From Prochilodus magdalenae (lineage: Eukaryota; Chordata; Actinopteri; Characiformes; Prochilodontidae): 64,000 bases of DNA. The notes under the pieces were generated by a model, which searched no databases, was not told where the DNA came from, and was given only the letters and a program-made list of their open reading frames with translations. Positions 34,076 to 46,419 of the stretch are shown one piece after another (the stretch's first letter is position 1; each line of letters starts with the position of its first letter). Where the stretch lies: positions 1 through 64,000 of the forward strand of contig JAMWET010000033.1 in assembly GCA_024036415.1 (NCBI GenBank), given 5' to 3'. A program made the translations under genes and the position numbers.

Positions 34076-35427
34076 TCACAAAAAAATGGTGGCTGGGAAA
34101 TACTGCACTGGTGTCATATTGCCATTACAGTCATTGCGATGACTAAATGACTAATGTCATAACATTTGATGTCATTACAGCTTATGTCGTGTGCTGAGCT
34201 ATGCTATGTCTGTGCCTTTATGACTAATCTTAACGTCCAAGCTCCTGTCAATGCCATAACATGACCCTGTTACATCACTGATATATAACACATAGCATGC
34301 TCCTAGCATGGTTATGTCAAAGTTAGGGTCCCAATAAGATGTTATCTGGTCGAACACATCAGTCCATATGAGGCCACTACCTTCCTCTAACAAAACCCTC
34401 TCAGTGGCAGTAGCAAAAACAGCCCCTTCCCCAGTCTCACAACAGATCTGATACTTAAAACTGTTTCTTTCTGAACTACCGAAACCTGAATTATGGTTGA
34501 ATTCCTGTAAATGGTCACATGTGAGGTTTCCTTCCATTCTATTTTTAGCTCCATTCATGACAGAACCACATTCTCTTTACTTCTCCAATCTGACAGTAAT
34601 TCATTGTAAATTCTGAAGCAAGATGTCCATAGCCCTGCGTAACAGATCCTTCGGTAAAACTGAAAAGGAGAACTCATAGCATTAGGCAGCTTGCCATTGC
34701 TTTTGACTGGATGCCAACATGAACAGCAAAAAAGTCAGTCTTTAGCCAGAGTATGTTTGAACTGTAATGAAGATGGAGTCAATGTGGTCTGCAAATAAGC
34801 TTCCTCCTGTGTACTGTGTTTACACTATCAGAATTAAAGCTCACCCTCTTGAACTCTTGAAGCCGAGCTCATGCTACAGTGTCACAGTGACAAAACAGTT
34901 TGGGCAGGAAGTGATGGGTTTTTAACTCTTTATGAGATGTACTGACAAGTGTGAGTGTGTTCATGTGCTGGGGTATAATTCAGTTTGATTACAGTTATTA
35001 AGGAGGTGGTTTAGTGTCTCATGAAGTCTCAATGTTCACCTCAATTTGATTTAAATATTTTGTTCCCATTTAGACTACAATACACCGACGTGGACCCCTC
35101 AAGGCCATCAGGAAAGATGAGATGATGCCTAAGAAATAAAAAAGAGCCTAACTGAGTAGTATATTTCTGGAAATTGTATTTCAACTGCAAGCATTTTAGC
35201 ACCTCTCCTATTTCGTTCTCAGATTGTTGTTGGAATCAAAAGGGCTAAATTCTTAAAACACCCACAAGAAAATTGTCCAGTCAGGATTTTGTTGATCATG
35301 GCATCTCAGTCCGAGGCCTTCATGAGCGACGGAAGACCGTTTCCGCCACTTAAAGGGGAAGAAAAGACCATACAGCATCTCATGTTCATGACCTAGCATC
35401 ACATAATTATGACTTAGCATCTTATAA
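34074..35427. other. unique non-coding stretch
   Basis: The minus-strand open frame of 119 residues (34199-34558) has no recognisable domain. Nothing else seen. Confidence 0.4.
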
Positions 35428-35804
35428 GCTCACTGGACAAAAACATTGTCACCTTGCACATTTACGGTGGTTGTAACTTCAAGCTCCTGCAGATGGTGTT
35501 GGGTTTGAACATGCCCAAAACCATAGTATAAAGGAAGTAGCTCACTCTGCAGACGTATGGTCATACGGGTCTACCAGCAGTGGCTAAAATCCCAGTCTAC
35601 AGAAAACTCTCCTCAGAATTGTGCCAGGGTAGGCATCCATCAAATCTGGCCCAACTGACCAAGTCTTTAATATTAGAGTGTCTGAACATTGATGTGGCCT
35701 ACATCCAGACAAATCCAATCCCAGCCGTTATTTATTCTAGTGGAGCTATTACAAGCTATTAGGTCTGTTACAGTCACAGGGGACTCATTCTTGGTCCAGT
35801 GAGC
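35428..35804 (+). mobile_element. Tc1-like family T, copy D (complete ends)
   Basis: Ends GCTCACTGGACAAAAACATT and TCATTCTTGGTCCAGTGAGC are inverted complements, flanked by TA and TA (ATAAGCTCAC..., ...GTGAGCTTAC). Length about 377 bp, against roughly 1.2-1.7 kb for a full Tc1 element. Inside are GTAGCTCACTCTGCAGACG (helix-turn-helix remnant) and ACATTGATGTGGCCTACATC (C-terminal remnant). Confidence 0.75.
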
Positions 35805-36369
35805 TTACAAGCTGTAAGACATGGAACGACCTTTACAAGTTTCAGACGTCTGTCTGTTTAATCTAGAACATCCAAAAATGTTAATGTGGATTGTCGTTAT
35901 CTTAGCACTAACACTAATAACATGCATATACACTATCAAATATCATTATATTAATTTTTTTTTCTATGTAGATGCATATTTACACTCTGTATTTACACTC
36001 TGTATGCGCTGTATGCTTTCCATGTTAATTATCATAAGAGCCCTCAGTCCAGGATGACTCTGCATTTCCAGCATGAGTGGGCACAGATTGCCTTTCAGTT
36101 TCTTGGTTGGAGCCCCTGCAGCTGTTCTTCACAGCTGAGCTTCATGTTCCCCCACCAGCACTTTCTCCATGGTTCCCCACACCCCCCATCTTCAGCGTAG
36201 GATCCCGCTCTCTGAGAGCAGTCCAGCACACATGGCTGGTTCAGAGTTTGGGGCAGACCTGCCACCCAGGCTTCTCCTTACTGTAGTTATCAGCCTCATT
36301 AACAGTAATATTATATATATTTATTTACTTATTTTATTTTTTGCCATATATCTAATAGTGTACACTGGT
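35805..36369. other. unique non-coding stretch
   Basis: Nothing recognised. Open frames without domains at 35821-36447. Confidence 0.35.
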
Positions 36370-37050
36370 CAATACTTTAGGCCACATAGCAAACCACACA
36401 TTTGTTTGGCCACACCATTTGCTGGAACCTCCCAATATGCTTCTTGAACCAATTCTGGACATCTTAGGCCTGGTGGCACCGTGCATGAAGGGCTATGAAG
36501 TCTATGAAGGGCTACAAATGGTCACCAAGCAGTGAAACCTAGTGGGCACTGGTCAGTGATATGTTTTGGGGGACCAGTGGACCCAACCCGTTGCGTGAGA
36601 ACACATCCCACACCAGTATGGAACTACCACCAGCCTGCATAGTGCCTTGTTGGTACCTGGGGTCCATGGCTTAATAAGGTCTGTGCCGCACATGAACCCT
36701 ACCATTAGCCAGAAACAACTGATACCATGACTCATCGGACCACAACAGATGTTGCCAGTCCTCTGGAGTCTAGTTAGCAACCTAACGAGCCCAGATGATG
36801 CACCGTGTTCAGTGTCAGAGGTACTGTGGTGGGTTTTCTGCTCCCATATCCTATGGAAGCTAAAGACCGCTGCACTGACTGGTGGGATATGCGTGTGGGG
36901 CCTCCTGCATTGAATGTGGATGTGATTTCTGACAGAGTTGCTTGTGTGTTGCTGAAAAGGGCTAGCTTAATAGCTAACGTTAGCCGAGGTAACAGACCAT
37001 TAGAGACTGGCTGCTTTTCTCTGTGTACATTTTCAGCCACATGTGGTCTG
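36370..37050 (-). pseudogene. Tc1-like family Z transposase pseudogene
   Basis: The minus strand encodes a decayed Tc1 transposase. An N-terminal part (36774-37040) reads EITSTFNAGGPTRISHQSVQ and RSLASIGYGSRKP, the second helix-turn-helix. After a frame change comes EDWQHLLWSDESWYQLFLA (first catalytic Asp kept), then GRVHVRHRPY followed by a stop, and AMDPRYQQGTMQAGGSS. Further on is HARCHQA, where QDNAPCHKA is expected, so the second catalytic Asp is lost, and DVQNWFKKHIGRFQQMVWP. It is broken by stops and frameshifts. It retains more of the catalytic region than any other Tc1 remnant here. Terminal repeats not identified. Confidence 0.8.
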
Positions 37051-38830
37051 CTGTAGCTTCCTGCTTCCCCAAGGAGGCTTTAATTTAGCGTAATAATGGC
37101 AAAATGCTGAGTGGGATGTTGAGAAGCTGAGTGGTTTTGAACGCTGCATGGTGCTGTGCAGAGGTCTTGCATGTTGTGTCAGATAACATGGAGAGACTGC
37201 CACGAAGAGTCAACTGACAAGCAGAAGGTTTCCAAATGATAAGGGTTTGCGTTCACAGCCTTGCTTAAGCCTTGCTTCAGCCATGTGAGTGTGTAGTGGT
37301 TCACTGACAATGCTATCTTGCAGACTTAGCAAACAGACCGACATTTAGCACTAATCGTTTAATGGAGACCCATCAGACACATTTAAACAGCGAATGCTTA
37401 TCTTAGACTTCTCCTATGTGTCAGTTTCGCATCACTAGTCTGATTAGAGTCAGAGAATTTAGAACTCCAAGTCGAAGCATCATTCGTGTAGCATTATTTT
37501 TCAAGAACATAGCCACTGTCAAGAGCAATCACGCAACGGGTGACATGTTTCTTTCGGAGGACACATCATGTTACCAGTTAAGCTGAGACACAGAAACCAG
37601 TCTACAGAAACGTTCACACAGCTGGTAAAAGTGGCCCAATTGGATCTTTTTCTTTCTATACGAAATGTGTTGTCTGTGTGGTTCTGTGAACAGACCATCA
37701 AAAAACACACTGATACTGGTATATTCCGATCTAAGACACTCTGAACAGCCATATTGGAAATCATGTGACTTCCTCATCATTCCCATTTGACCTTCATCAT
37801 GATTTCACACTGCCGAGACCTCATAACCGATCCGTGTTCAATGCTACGTTTCTATAAATGAGTGAATGTGCCATAATCCGGATTAGAATTAGACTACAGT
37901 GCTGAAGAAAAGTCAAAAGTCTGACAGAAGAGGCGAAAAAAAGTTAAAGCTGTGAACCAAAGAAGTGGCTGTGTCCATATAACCTGCTCTTTCTACAGCA
38001 AGCTCCAGTGTGTTCTGGGTGCCAAACCCAGTCACTTGAACGTTGTGGTCACTCCTGTAGAGCTGGTGAAGATGAAACTAGGACCTCAGAGAGTGAACTG
38101 GCATCCGTCGGCCATCATGATTGGTTACCTCTGGGTGGTTGTCAGTGCTGGACAGTTTAGGAGCATGATCTGTTCATACAGGTCGCATTTAAAATGTATC
38201 ATGATTGGCTCTACAAGGAAATCAGATTTGGGTACATCTCCCAAAGACAGTATTTGCTAACTACGTTATAGTTGGAAGATATGATAGAGTTGCAATGCAG
38301 GTGTTCCCCAAAACCATACCTGGAATTATCAAGGTATCTTCTCATCGTCTGAACCGAGTGACCTAAGCGTTACCCAAATCCATAATTCTGCTGAACATTT
38401 GCAAACTCTGTCGTTAAGTTGTGTGGTTGGAACTATAGCTGTAGAGCTCTGTTTAGAAGCTCACTTCCTGGTGACTACGCCATTGATGCTGTAGGACACA
38501 GTCAAAGGAAGAATGCTAGTAAGCTAAACCGTTTACCCCAGTCTTCTAGTACGAGCATTTAGAACATCAAATGCTTTACAGACATCGCTGTAAGTCACCT
38601 GTGGCTCAGGTGTGCAACGTAAGCCTTGACCTATAAAGAAAATGTTATCAATTACAAAAAGTTATCAATTACAAACATATAAATCTTTCCAGTACTTTAA
38701 TGAATCAGTTCTTCATCATTGAGAGCTTTCTTTGCCATTATGAAAAAGATGAAAACAACACCTCAGCCACTAGGTTTCAAACTCACATCTGTGGGTTGTG
38801 AGAAACTCCATCTTCAGCAGTGGGACGTTA
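37051..38830. other. unique non-coding stretch
   Basis: No repeat family or gene recognised across 1.8 kb. Scattered open frames up to 102 residues have no domain. Confidence 0.4.
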
Positions 38831-39452
38831 TACACTCATCATCAAAAGAATGGTTGCACCCAGAAGGAATCAACCGACAGAATGAAACTTTGTGGGTAGG
38901 TATGGCATCATGGACATGCGAATGATTCAAGTTTCACACTCAGCCACGCATGTGACGTAGGCAAGGACGGGAGGGGTGCTTGCACCAAAGACAGCAATGG
39001 TGTCGTGCCAGACTGTCATGGAGTGACTCAAAATGACTCACAATTGCAACAGGCACTCATCTTCAGTGATGAGTCCCGCTTTTGTCTCGGTGGAGGCGAC
39101 CAATGAATCCGTGTGTGGAGGCACCATGGTCAGCACCAAGATGAACGGTCTGTTGTTATGGGTCACATGTCCAGAAGGATTGGTGTCACTCCACCTCCAC
39201 CCCTACCGCACCATCTGCAGGAACTGTGTGAGAATATTTAAATCAATTCTCACGGGACACCGTTAGGAACCTCTAGAACTCCATGCCAAGACGTCTGGTA
39301 TGTTGGGTTAGCAAACATGGCACCCCGACTCCATACTTCTGTATGTGTAGCTCAGTAAATATTGTCCATATCAATCTACATTGATCATCATTCATTGTTC
39401 CTGGTAACCCAACAGCACTGCAATCCCACACCTCCGTCTGCCAGTGAGTGTA
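38831..39452 (+). pseudogene. Tc1-like family Q, copy 2 (both ends, further deleted)
   Basis: The left end TACACTCATCATCAAAAGAA and the right end CTCCGTCTGCCAGTGAGTGT lie about 620 bp apart. The interior reads IFSDESRFCLGG (first catalytic Asp) and IRVWRHHGQHQDE, then LQELCENI, skipping the second and third catalytic motifs exactly as in copy 1. Extra deletions remove the region before the FSDES motif. Confidence 0.8.
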
Positions 39453-40609
39453 TACATATACATATATACAACTTTACAATGGGAAACTTGTAAAAACTCA
39501 CAAACTATATCATATAATGCCAAAATATGAGAATCAATATCATACTTACCAACACCACTACCAATCATAATAATCATAGGAATCAACAATCAAATGCAAT
39601 ATATATATATATATATATGCGGTAAGACAGTCATGGTTAACGATCATATTTCAGATGTTAGTTTAACGAGGCATCGTACCAAGTTAGTTCATTGATAGCC
39701 TAATTGGTCATATAGGAAACCCACCCGGATTGGGAAAATTAATTCTTGTTTACATCTGAAATGGTGAAATCACGCTGAAGATGGGGTTGGTGGGCATGGT
39801 TACTCTAGTGGAGGTGAGCCTCTACTTTGCTGTGATGTAGTTATAAGAAGAAAGTTCTGTAGCCTGATGAATCGGAGGCCTTTTCTTTGAAAGGAACAGC
39901 TGAGACTTCAGGTTTTACGACGTCTGGAATGGAATAGATGGCGGCAGGTAGCGTATATGCGAACTGGCAGGGAAATGCAGGCTTGTTTACTTGGTTTCCG
40001 TTAAAGGTCATGAACAGTAGCACTTCCCTCTCCATCAGCCCTGCCAGTGAAAGTGAAGCATACAGCGGCACCATTTCTTTTTCTTTCTCTTCTAGATGGA
40101 AGAGGCCCTGATCCCTTGTACAGCACCTTACAGTAAGCTAGCTCATGTTTCAGCTGCTGTGCTGCGCAGTGATGGAAACGCTTTCCTACGGCTTCATCAT
40201 CATTCTTTATAGGTCCTATTTCCTGTCTCCTGCTGCGAGTCGTGGCCAAAAGGATGAGCTCAGGTGATAAAAAGTGTTGATTTTTTTTTTTTTTTTTTAC
40301 CACTTCCTGTGGAGGCTTTCCCGCGCAGGTCTCGCAGCCATCTTGAGCTCTGTTTGAGTTTATGGGTCTGCGTTTTATGGACAAAGATGTCTGTTTAAAG
40401 GAGCCCTCGCCCGCAGACTGCGAGAACCACTTTACCCATCCTCAGACCAGTGTTTGTAGTGTTTGTGTTTGTAGCTAACCCAGCCTTTCAGGTCATTTTT
40501 CCAGTCAAAAATGGCTGCTTAGTCTTCCACTCCAGCTACAGAAAACAACACAAAATCCATAACAAATAATAACTTTGGCTTTAATACAGTTTACATTCTC
40601 TAAACAAAA
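39453..40609. other. unique non-coding stretch
   Basis: Short TA run at 39599-39618 and a T-run at about 40281-40298. The 127-residue minus-strand frame (40001-40384) has no recognisable domain. Confidence 0.4.
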
Positions 40610-41082
40610 GCGTGTCACCTGTGACTGAGGCGTACCTAATAGCTTGTCATACCTACACGGGCACCAATAACAGCTGTGATCGGATTGGGCATGTACTGAA
40701 CAAATTTCTGCATGCAGTCCACATCAGTGTTCAGACACTCTTACATTAAAGAATCTGTCATTTGGACCAGATTTAGTAAATGCCTTCCCTAGTACAGTTC
40801 CGAGGAGAATTCCCTGTAGACTGGGATTTTAGCCACTGCTGGTAGACCTGTATGACCGTAGGCTTCCATCCACCTGCAGATTCAGCTACTTCCTTCACAC
40901 TATGGTCTTTGGCCACACCCACATGCAGTCACTCCTTTTAGCCAATCATTAACATCTGCTCTGGAGCCATTTACCACACATGGAACGAGACATTCCCTGC
41001 ACTGTAGCACCTCTTCTCAATCTAGAATCCCGTCACTCACACCCCGCAGGTATGTATAGCCTCGTCATCCTCAGCCATCTTT
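40610..41082 (-). mobile_element. Tc1-like family T, copy E
   Basis: On the minus strand it contains TGTCTCGTTCCATG, TGGCTCCAGAGCAGATGTTA, GTAGCTGAATCTGCAGGTG and GTCACAGGTGACACG. It is longer than copy D because it keeps the GAGGATGACGAGGCTATACA leader. It supplies the uninterrupted form of the sequence that the LINE splits at 15741. Confidence 0.7.
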
Positions 41083-41349
41083 ATTTTTCTGGTTTTTAGT
41101 CTCAGTTTTGGGTTTAATAACTATCTGCAATAAATCCCAAGCGCTCCACCAACATCCTGGTCCAGCTTACTCATTTAGAAAAGCCAAAGGCATAGTTTGA
41201 GAATGAGACTTGAGAGGAGTTGCCAAGTTATGGGAAAATCAGAGTGACCTGGAGGCAAGATGGAAGCGTATACAGCAGTGAGAACCTCAGAAGTTCAGTG
41301 GTAGAAGTTGGTTGCACTTTCTGTTTCTCTTAAACCGAATACTGCGAAA

Positions 41350-41715
41350 CAAATTTAGTGAAGTTGAGGTCTGGACTCTGGTGAGGTCAGTCCATTGTTC
41401 TTCTTTGTTTGATGTGTCCGCTTCCTTTTCTTAGTGAGGAGCTTCTTGAACAGCTACACGTCCTTTCACACCCCTATAGCGCTGAGGTGTCTACTCACAG
41501 TGGAGGGATGGACAGAGACACCTGTGGATGTTCTCAGATTTCAAGAGCGCGGCTTGGTGTTCTCCACTCTCTCTCAAAAGATGAAAGCTGCTGTTTATCT
41601 GATTAGATTGGGGGACCATTGTGGTGGTCTACCAGGACTTGCACGGTTGTCCGGAGAAATCTTTGGTTGGTTTTTTTTTTCACTCATTTCTCTGCGACTG
41701 TCTCATTTCCTTATG
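41350..41715 (-). pseudogene. Tc1-like family U, copy 2
   Basis: The minus strand reads VSVHPSTVSRHL (helix-turn-helix) and then, after a short gap, HQSPDLN at the complement of about 41365-41385, the segment before the third catalytic residue. The first and second catalytic motifs are absent, so this is a deletion derivative. Related to 31196-31480. Confidence 0.65.
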
Positions 41716-42370
41716 CACGCGGATTATCTTATCTCTCATCTCCCCAGAAGTATCTCCAGCAAACGTGAATAACGTGAAGGTTTTGACTGGAAGTTACAAA
41801 CCTCATATTTTTGCACAGTGCTGTTCCAGCCCTATGGGTCCCTCAGAAAACCCTCACTGCACCCCAGGTAGAAGAAGGTCCTGCGCATAGGTTTGTTTAG
41901 CAACTAAAAAAAAAGGAAACATCTGTGTGTTTGCAGCACTGCTGCACCAGATCACAACAGGCAGCTCCCAGTGGAGGAAGAGTTGCTGCAACTGAGCCTC
42001 CAGTGTGCTGTAGCAACTGCTGCACACATACACGTACACACTCACCAGACTGCATTCCCACCACAGACCGTACAGCAGCTGTGCACTGTAGAAGTGGATG
42101 CGTGTGGGCGTGGGTGGCTCTGTGCGTCTGTACTGGGTCAGTGGTTCTCTACTGCACTTCGTAACGTGCATGTTGTTATGCTGGGTACTCAGGTCTCAGT
42201 TCTGCATTGGGGGTTGGAAAAACAATCATAGATGCATTGTGATTCTCCCCTGAGCAATTATTAACCGATGCAGTCTTAATTTTAAATGTGCTGTGCGATA
42301 GGTGTACGATAAACTCAAGACCAAAGCTAGTCTTGGAAGAGTGAAGAGACCTCACTAATGCATGGATGTT
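41716..42370. other. unique non-coding stretch
   Basis: Open frames on both strands (41854-42231) without domains. Nothing else recognised. Confidence 0.35.
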
Positions 42371-42628
42371 ATATATTATCACTGTCCAAAGGAAAACAGG
42401 TATCTCCAAAATGGCAACTTTACAGGAGAGGCCAAAAAGCTAAGTTAATTTGAATGGAAGTCAATGGAACCAGGCGACTTTCCAAGCAGTTTTGGGCCGT
42501 TTCTGTTGGTCCGTTCTTTATGAAATTCACACACAGTGTAAAAAGCAGCTCTTGTGATCAAATAAGGCATAAAAGTAAAAATCAGCAAAAATGGAGATAC
42601 GTGTTTTTCTTTGGAGAGCGGCGATATG
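42371..42628 (+). mobile_element. MITE family S, copy 3 (best preserved)
   Basis: Starts TATTATCACTGTCCAAAGGA with GTATCTCCAAAATGGCAAC and ends GGAGATACGTGTTTTTCTTT GGAGAGCGGCGATA. The two ends are inverted complements (CTGTCCAAAGG.AAACA.GTATCTCC). About 258 bp, with no open frame of interest. Confidence 0.75.
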
Positions 42629-42774
42629 TGCAGTCGAATTGATAAGGCCAATCTCGTTCTGTTACTATGGGCTATGCATAGGCCTGGTACCGATTTCGGT
42701 ACCTTCAAGGTTACCAACCAAATTACTCCTGTACTACCAAGTACCAGTTCACACATTCGTCCATGCATCTGTCC

Positions 42775-43240
42775 ATACTCCTGTTTTAAGAAGGTTGCAC
42801 TGGTTACAGTATCGTTTAGGATGGACGTCATATTTCCTGCTTTTTAAGCTGCTACATGGTTTGGCACCTGAGTATGTTAGGGCATTTGGCTGACGCTCTT
42901 ATCCAGAGCGACTTACAGGGCTAATCATATTACAAATAAGCCAATGTAGTGTTAGGAGTCTTGCCCAAGGACTCCTATTGATGTAGCACAGAACAGTTAC
43001 CCAGACCAGGAACCGAACCCTGATCTCCCACGTGAGGTGGCCGTTCACGGGCAGGTAGTGGTGTTAGCCAGCAACCCTTCCAAAATGGAGAAGCTTTTTA
43101 TAGCGGCTATGCTTCTAAACACTGGAACGCATTACTCTTGAGAGCTGGACAGTCCAGTTCTGTTCAGATATGTACGCTGAAATTAAAAACACAACTTTTC
43201 AACATAGCTTTTACCTGGCCTAGTTTCATGTGTAATTACA
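42775..43240 (+). pseudogene. LINE reverse-transcriptase C-terminal fragment, split by a SINE
   Basis: Before the SINE the plus frame reads PVLRRLHWLQYRLGWTSY and FLLFKLLHGLAPEYVR. After it, about 43082-43240, it reads FYSGYASKHWNALL, then SSSVQICTLKLKTQLFNIAF. These are consecutive parts of the conserved C-terminal region of fish LINE reverse transcriptases, with roughly 40-60 residues missing where the SINE sits. More diverged than the LINE at 15741. Confidence 0.7.
42882..43067 (-). mobile_element. tRNA-derived SINE, copy 4, inside the LINE fragment
   Basis: Minus-strand SINE with a well-kept tail core GTCGCTCTGGATAAGAGCGT (complement of about 42894-42913) and a B-box complement at about 43009-43020. 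The A-box end of the head is missing near 43067. Confidence 0.8.
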
Positions 43241-44870
43241 TCCTTCAAACCTTGAACAAAACAATGCTCTCTGCCATATTTGTAAAACCAAATGCCAAGC
43301 TGTCTGTGGCAACACCTGAGGAAACACCTGGTCAGACTATACCATATATCTAAAAGCAGAACAGTGGTCTTTATTGGATAGCCTAAAAGCCAAGCCCTCC
43401 TGCAGCAGCCGCAGCTAAGGTTAGCAGTGTGCCTGCAGCCCGCCCCAAAGAAGTTGAACACTGCATGAAAACTTTTAGTGAGGCATCAACAACTTCATCG
43501 ACATCTTCAGGTGATTTACTGGCTAACTGGATAAGCTGCTGCTGGGTTGGTGAGTCCGATCGGAGCCACTGGCTTCCACTGTGTTGTTGAGTCCATATCA
43601 AGCCACTGACTGCACCTACCAGGATGCTGTTCCAACAGTACCGTCGTGTCCGAAACTCAACTTTTTATTCCCAAACCCACTAAACTATCCTCGCCGCTAT
43701 GCTGCCTGGGTTTAGCGAAGGATATGACATGTGCTTCCTCTCAAATGCACATGACGGAGAGCTTATGCTATGTCCCATTATAACACTTCAGACCAGAATC
43801 TCTGGCCTGCAGTCCTAGAAGGCCTTCAGTCTGCTTCAGCTGGACAAATGCTAACTACAGGCCTATATGCTACTGCTATGCAAAGTGCTACATCATACTG
43901 CATTCAACAGGGACCTCATCAATCTAGTGCTACAGCCTGTATTCCTAGCATTTCTCCGGAGATCGGGAAGTAGCAAAGACAGTGACAGCTTCCCCAGAGT
44001 CCAGACTGCAATTCTCCCTCACTGAGATCTCGCTGACCCACAGAAATAGCCCCGCGTGGGTTGATTTAAGCGGACATTAAAATAATAATAATAACAGCCC
44101 GTTTTCTAAAGGGGGAATATGCAGGCCTTCTCCTTCCCAGAGCCTGTGGTGGGAAGAATCGATGACTTCCTTTTCGGACTCCCTTGAGACGGGCCAGGTC
44201 CCTGGGGCATCTATAGTATTAATAGGGTCCCTGATAAGCTGGTGGAGCCACGGCTTTTTAACTTGTGAGAACAGCGAGCCTTTGCCTCAGTCAAGAGCTT
44301 GCATGGAAAAACGGACTTTCCAGCCACCAGAATTTGTTCTGCCGGCAGTATCCTGTGTCTTTTGTGTTGGAGAAGTGTGACATGTGAGCGCGTGGAAAGA
44401 CGGCAACCCGAGACTTGGCTTTCTGACGTGACACTCCGGGTTTCTATTGCTCCCTAAAGTGTGGCATTAACCATTAGTCTTCCCTGTGGCGCGGTGCCTA
44501 GAGCGCGGGAGTGGACGCTTTCTGAGGTGAGCCAGGCCTGCTGGTTGCATTGATCAGCAAATCAGAAATCTTCTCGTGCTTCCGGAGTAGATGACAAGCA
44601 CTAAAGGCGCTTCTCTGTCCCGCTCTTTCTGTGGTTACCAGCTGAGGGGAAAGCCCCAGCATTCGCATGGTGACTCTTTTCAGCAGTAGCAGTCCGGGAT
44701 CGCATGTTGCTCCTGACCCTGCGGGGGTCTTTGATGCGTTGTTGGTTGGCCAGGAGGTAACAGACTACCTTAGATTTTGTGCAGCAGGTGCTAGAAATGG
44801 CCATGTGTTTAGAAAAGGAAAGCATGCATCATAGGAGGCTGAAAAAAAGGATGTGATCTGTGCGATAGTT
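43241..44870. other. unique non-coding stretch
   Basis: No repeat family recognised. A minus-strand frame at 43383-43601 ends in an Ala/Leu-rich stretch with no known domain. AATAATAAT run at about 44080-44094. Confidence 0.4.
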
Positions 44871-45548
44871 TCAGGAGGAAGAGTGCAGATCAAGGGCTTT
44901 CAAACCTGATGAACCCTCTTGCTCAGCATAAGAGAAGACGTAAGAGAAAAGATGAAACAAGGCCAGACAGGATCTCGCTGCATTCCACAGCCTAGGCCCC
45001 AGCTCCACTCCATATCTCCCCGAGATGAGATGAGCTCCACTGGGAAGGGTGACCATCGCCCACAGTCCCGTAAAGCGTCCAGGCCCAGCTCCCTCCACTG
45101 GGGCACAGGAGCGCCCTGCCATGCATACCGACATACCAGCGTGATGGAGGAGCAAGTCCCAGAGCGAGTGGCATGCGGGTAGCCCACCCAGCGCTGCAGG
45201 CCCACCACGGCCCACCTTCTGCGTTCCTGCCCAGGGAACCGGCTCAGGATCAAGGGCAGGCCATGCGCCGGGGGACCCGCCTAACGAGCGCAGTGGCCCC
45301 GCCATCGCTTTCATGCTCAGGCCCAGGAGTACAGTTTCATCAAACGCTATTTCCTGCAGATAAGGCCCAAACCATTCCTCCTCTTTTCTTGTTATGAGAC
45401 GGAGGAGAGGAGTTAGGGAGAGTGACAGCAGGAATGGCGGCAAAGCAAGCAACAGAGGAGCGATGGCATCCATCAGCCGAAACGTATAGCTAGTAATCTG
45501 CTTTGTTGTAGTAGGGTTTGTATGTCGACCTGCACGTATGAAGTACAT
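44871..45548 (-). other. 225-residue open frame, unassigned
   Basis: Longest open frame in the window that is not made of a simple repeat or transposon. It starts MYFIRAGRHTNPTTTKQ and has a hydrophobic stretch around residues 27-48 (LMDAIAPLLLALPPFLLSLS), then a Gly/Pro/Trp-rich middle. I recognise no family. The DNA at 45000-45330 is GC-rich, which lengthens chance frames, and overlapping frames are also open there. Probably not a gene. Confidence 0.12.
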
Positions 45549-45791
45549 GGGCTGGTCTATGATATGAGGCCTGTACTGTAGAGTAACACGTCTCGTTTGC
45601 CAGCTGTATCGTGGCTGCCCAGCAAAGTCTCTGGTCTCTCTGCTTTGGCCGTAAGTGCCTTAATCATGCCTGCATTACACTATTACTCTACTCACCCAAG
45701 ACCTCGCAAATTGTTTCCAGCTTCAAGGGAAATCAGTTAAGATAGTTTGCAGGCTGCGATAGGAGGTAGGTTTAAAGATATACAGTGTCCT

Positions 45792-45907
<116 letters not shown>

Positions 45908-46194
45908 GTTTAGACTGCAGAAAGTACAGTACTACCACAGTCTTTGTGGCTTATCTGACAATGTTTGACCTTAATGGTACATCGGCATGATCAACATTCC
46001 CACAGTCAAGAATCACACCATTCCAAACCTAAGATAACCCAATATCACCTTGCATATATTAAGCTCTATTGGACCTGGATTAGTTTCACATGAGATACTG
46101 CACCGGTTTAAGTGATTACAGACCAGCTGAGATTCCTGATTTGAACTCAGTACAAGCCTGCAATGGGCTCTACAAGACAACCCACTGACAAACA

Positions 46195-46335
46195 CTTCCA
46201 GAGAGAAGACACCATCAGATACATAGCGCTGGAGGTGCTCATCTTTGGGAGAAAATCAGGCTTCACTCTCGCCTCAGATCTGAAGGTCTCAGAGTCACAG
46301 GTCTTTCTGTCCAGCCCCTCACTGTGAAAAGACAA
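46195..46335 (+). pseudogene. Tc1-like family U, copy 3 (short remnant)
   Basis: The plus strand reads SEGLRVTGLSVQPLTV at about 46276-46325, aligning with the helix-turn-helix of U copies 1 and 2, which lie on the other strand. Strongly decayed. Confidence 0.4.
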
Positions 46336-46419
46336 GAAGGTGTAGTTGTCAAAAAGATGAAACACACCAGAACACTGAAACCGGTAATCTGAGACATGGA
46401 ATAAGACTTTATGGGATTG

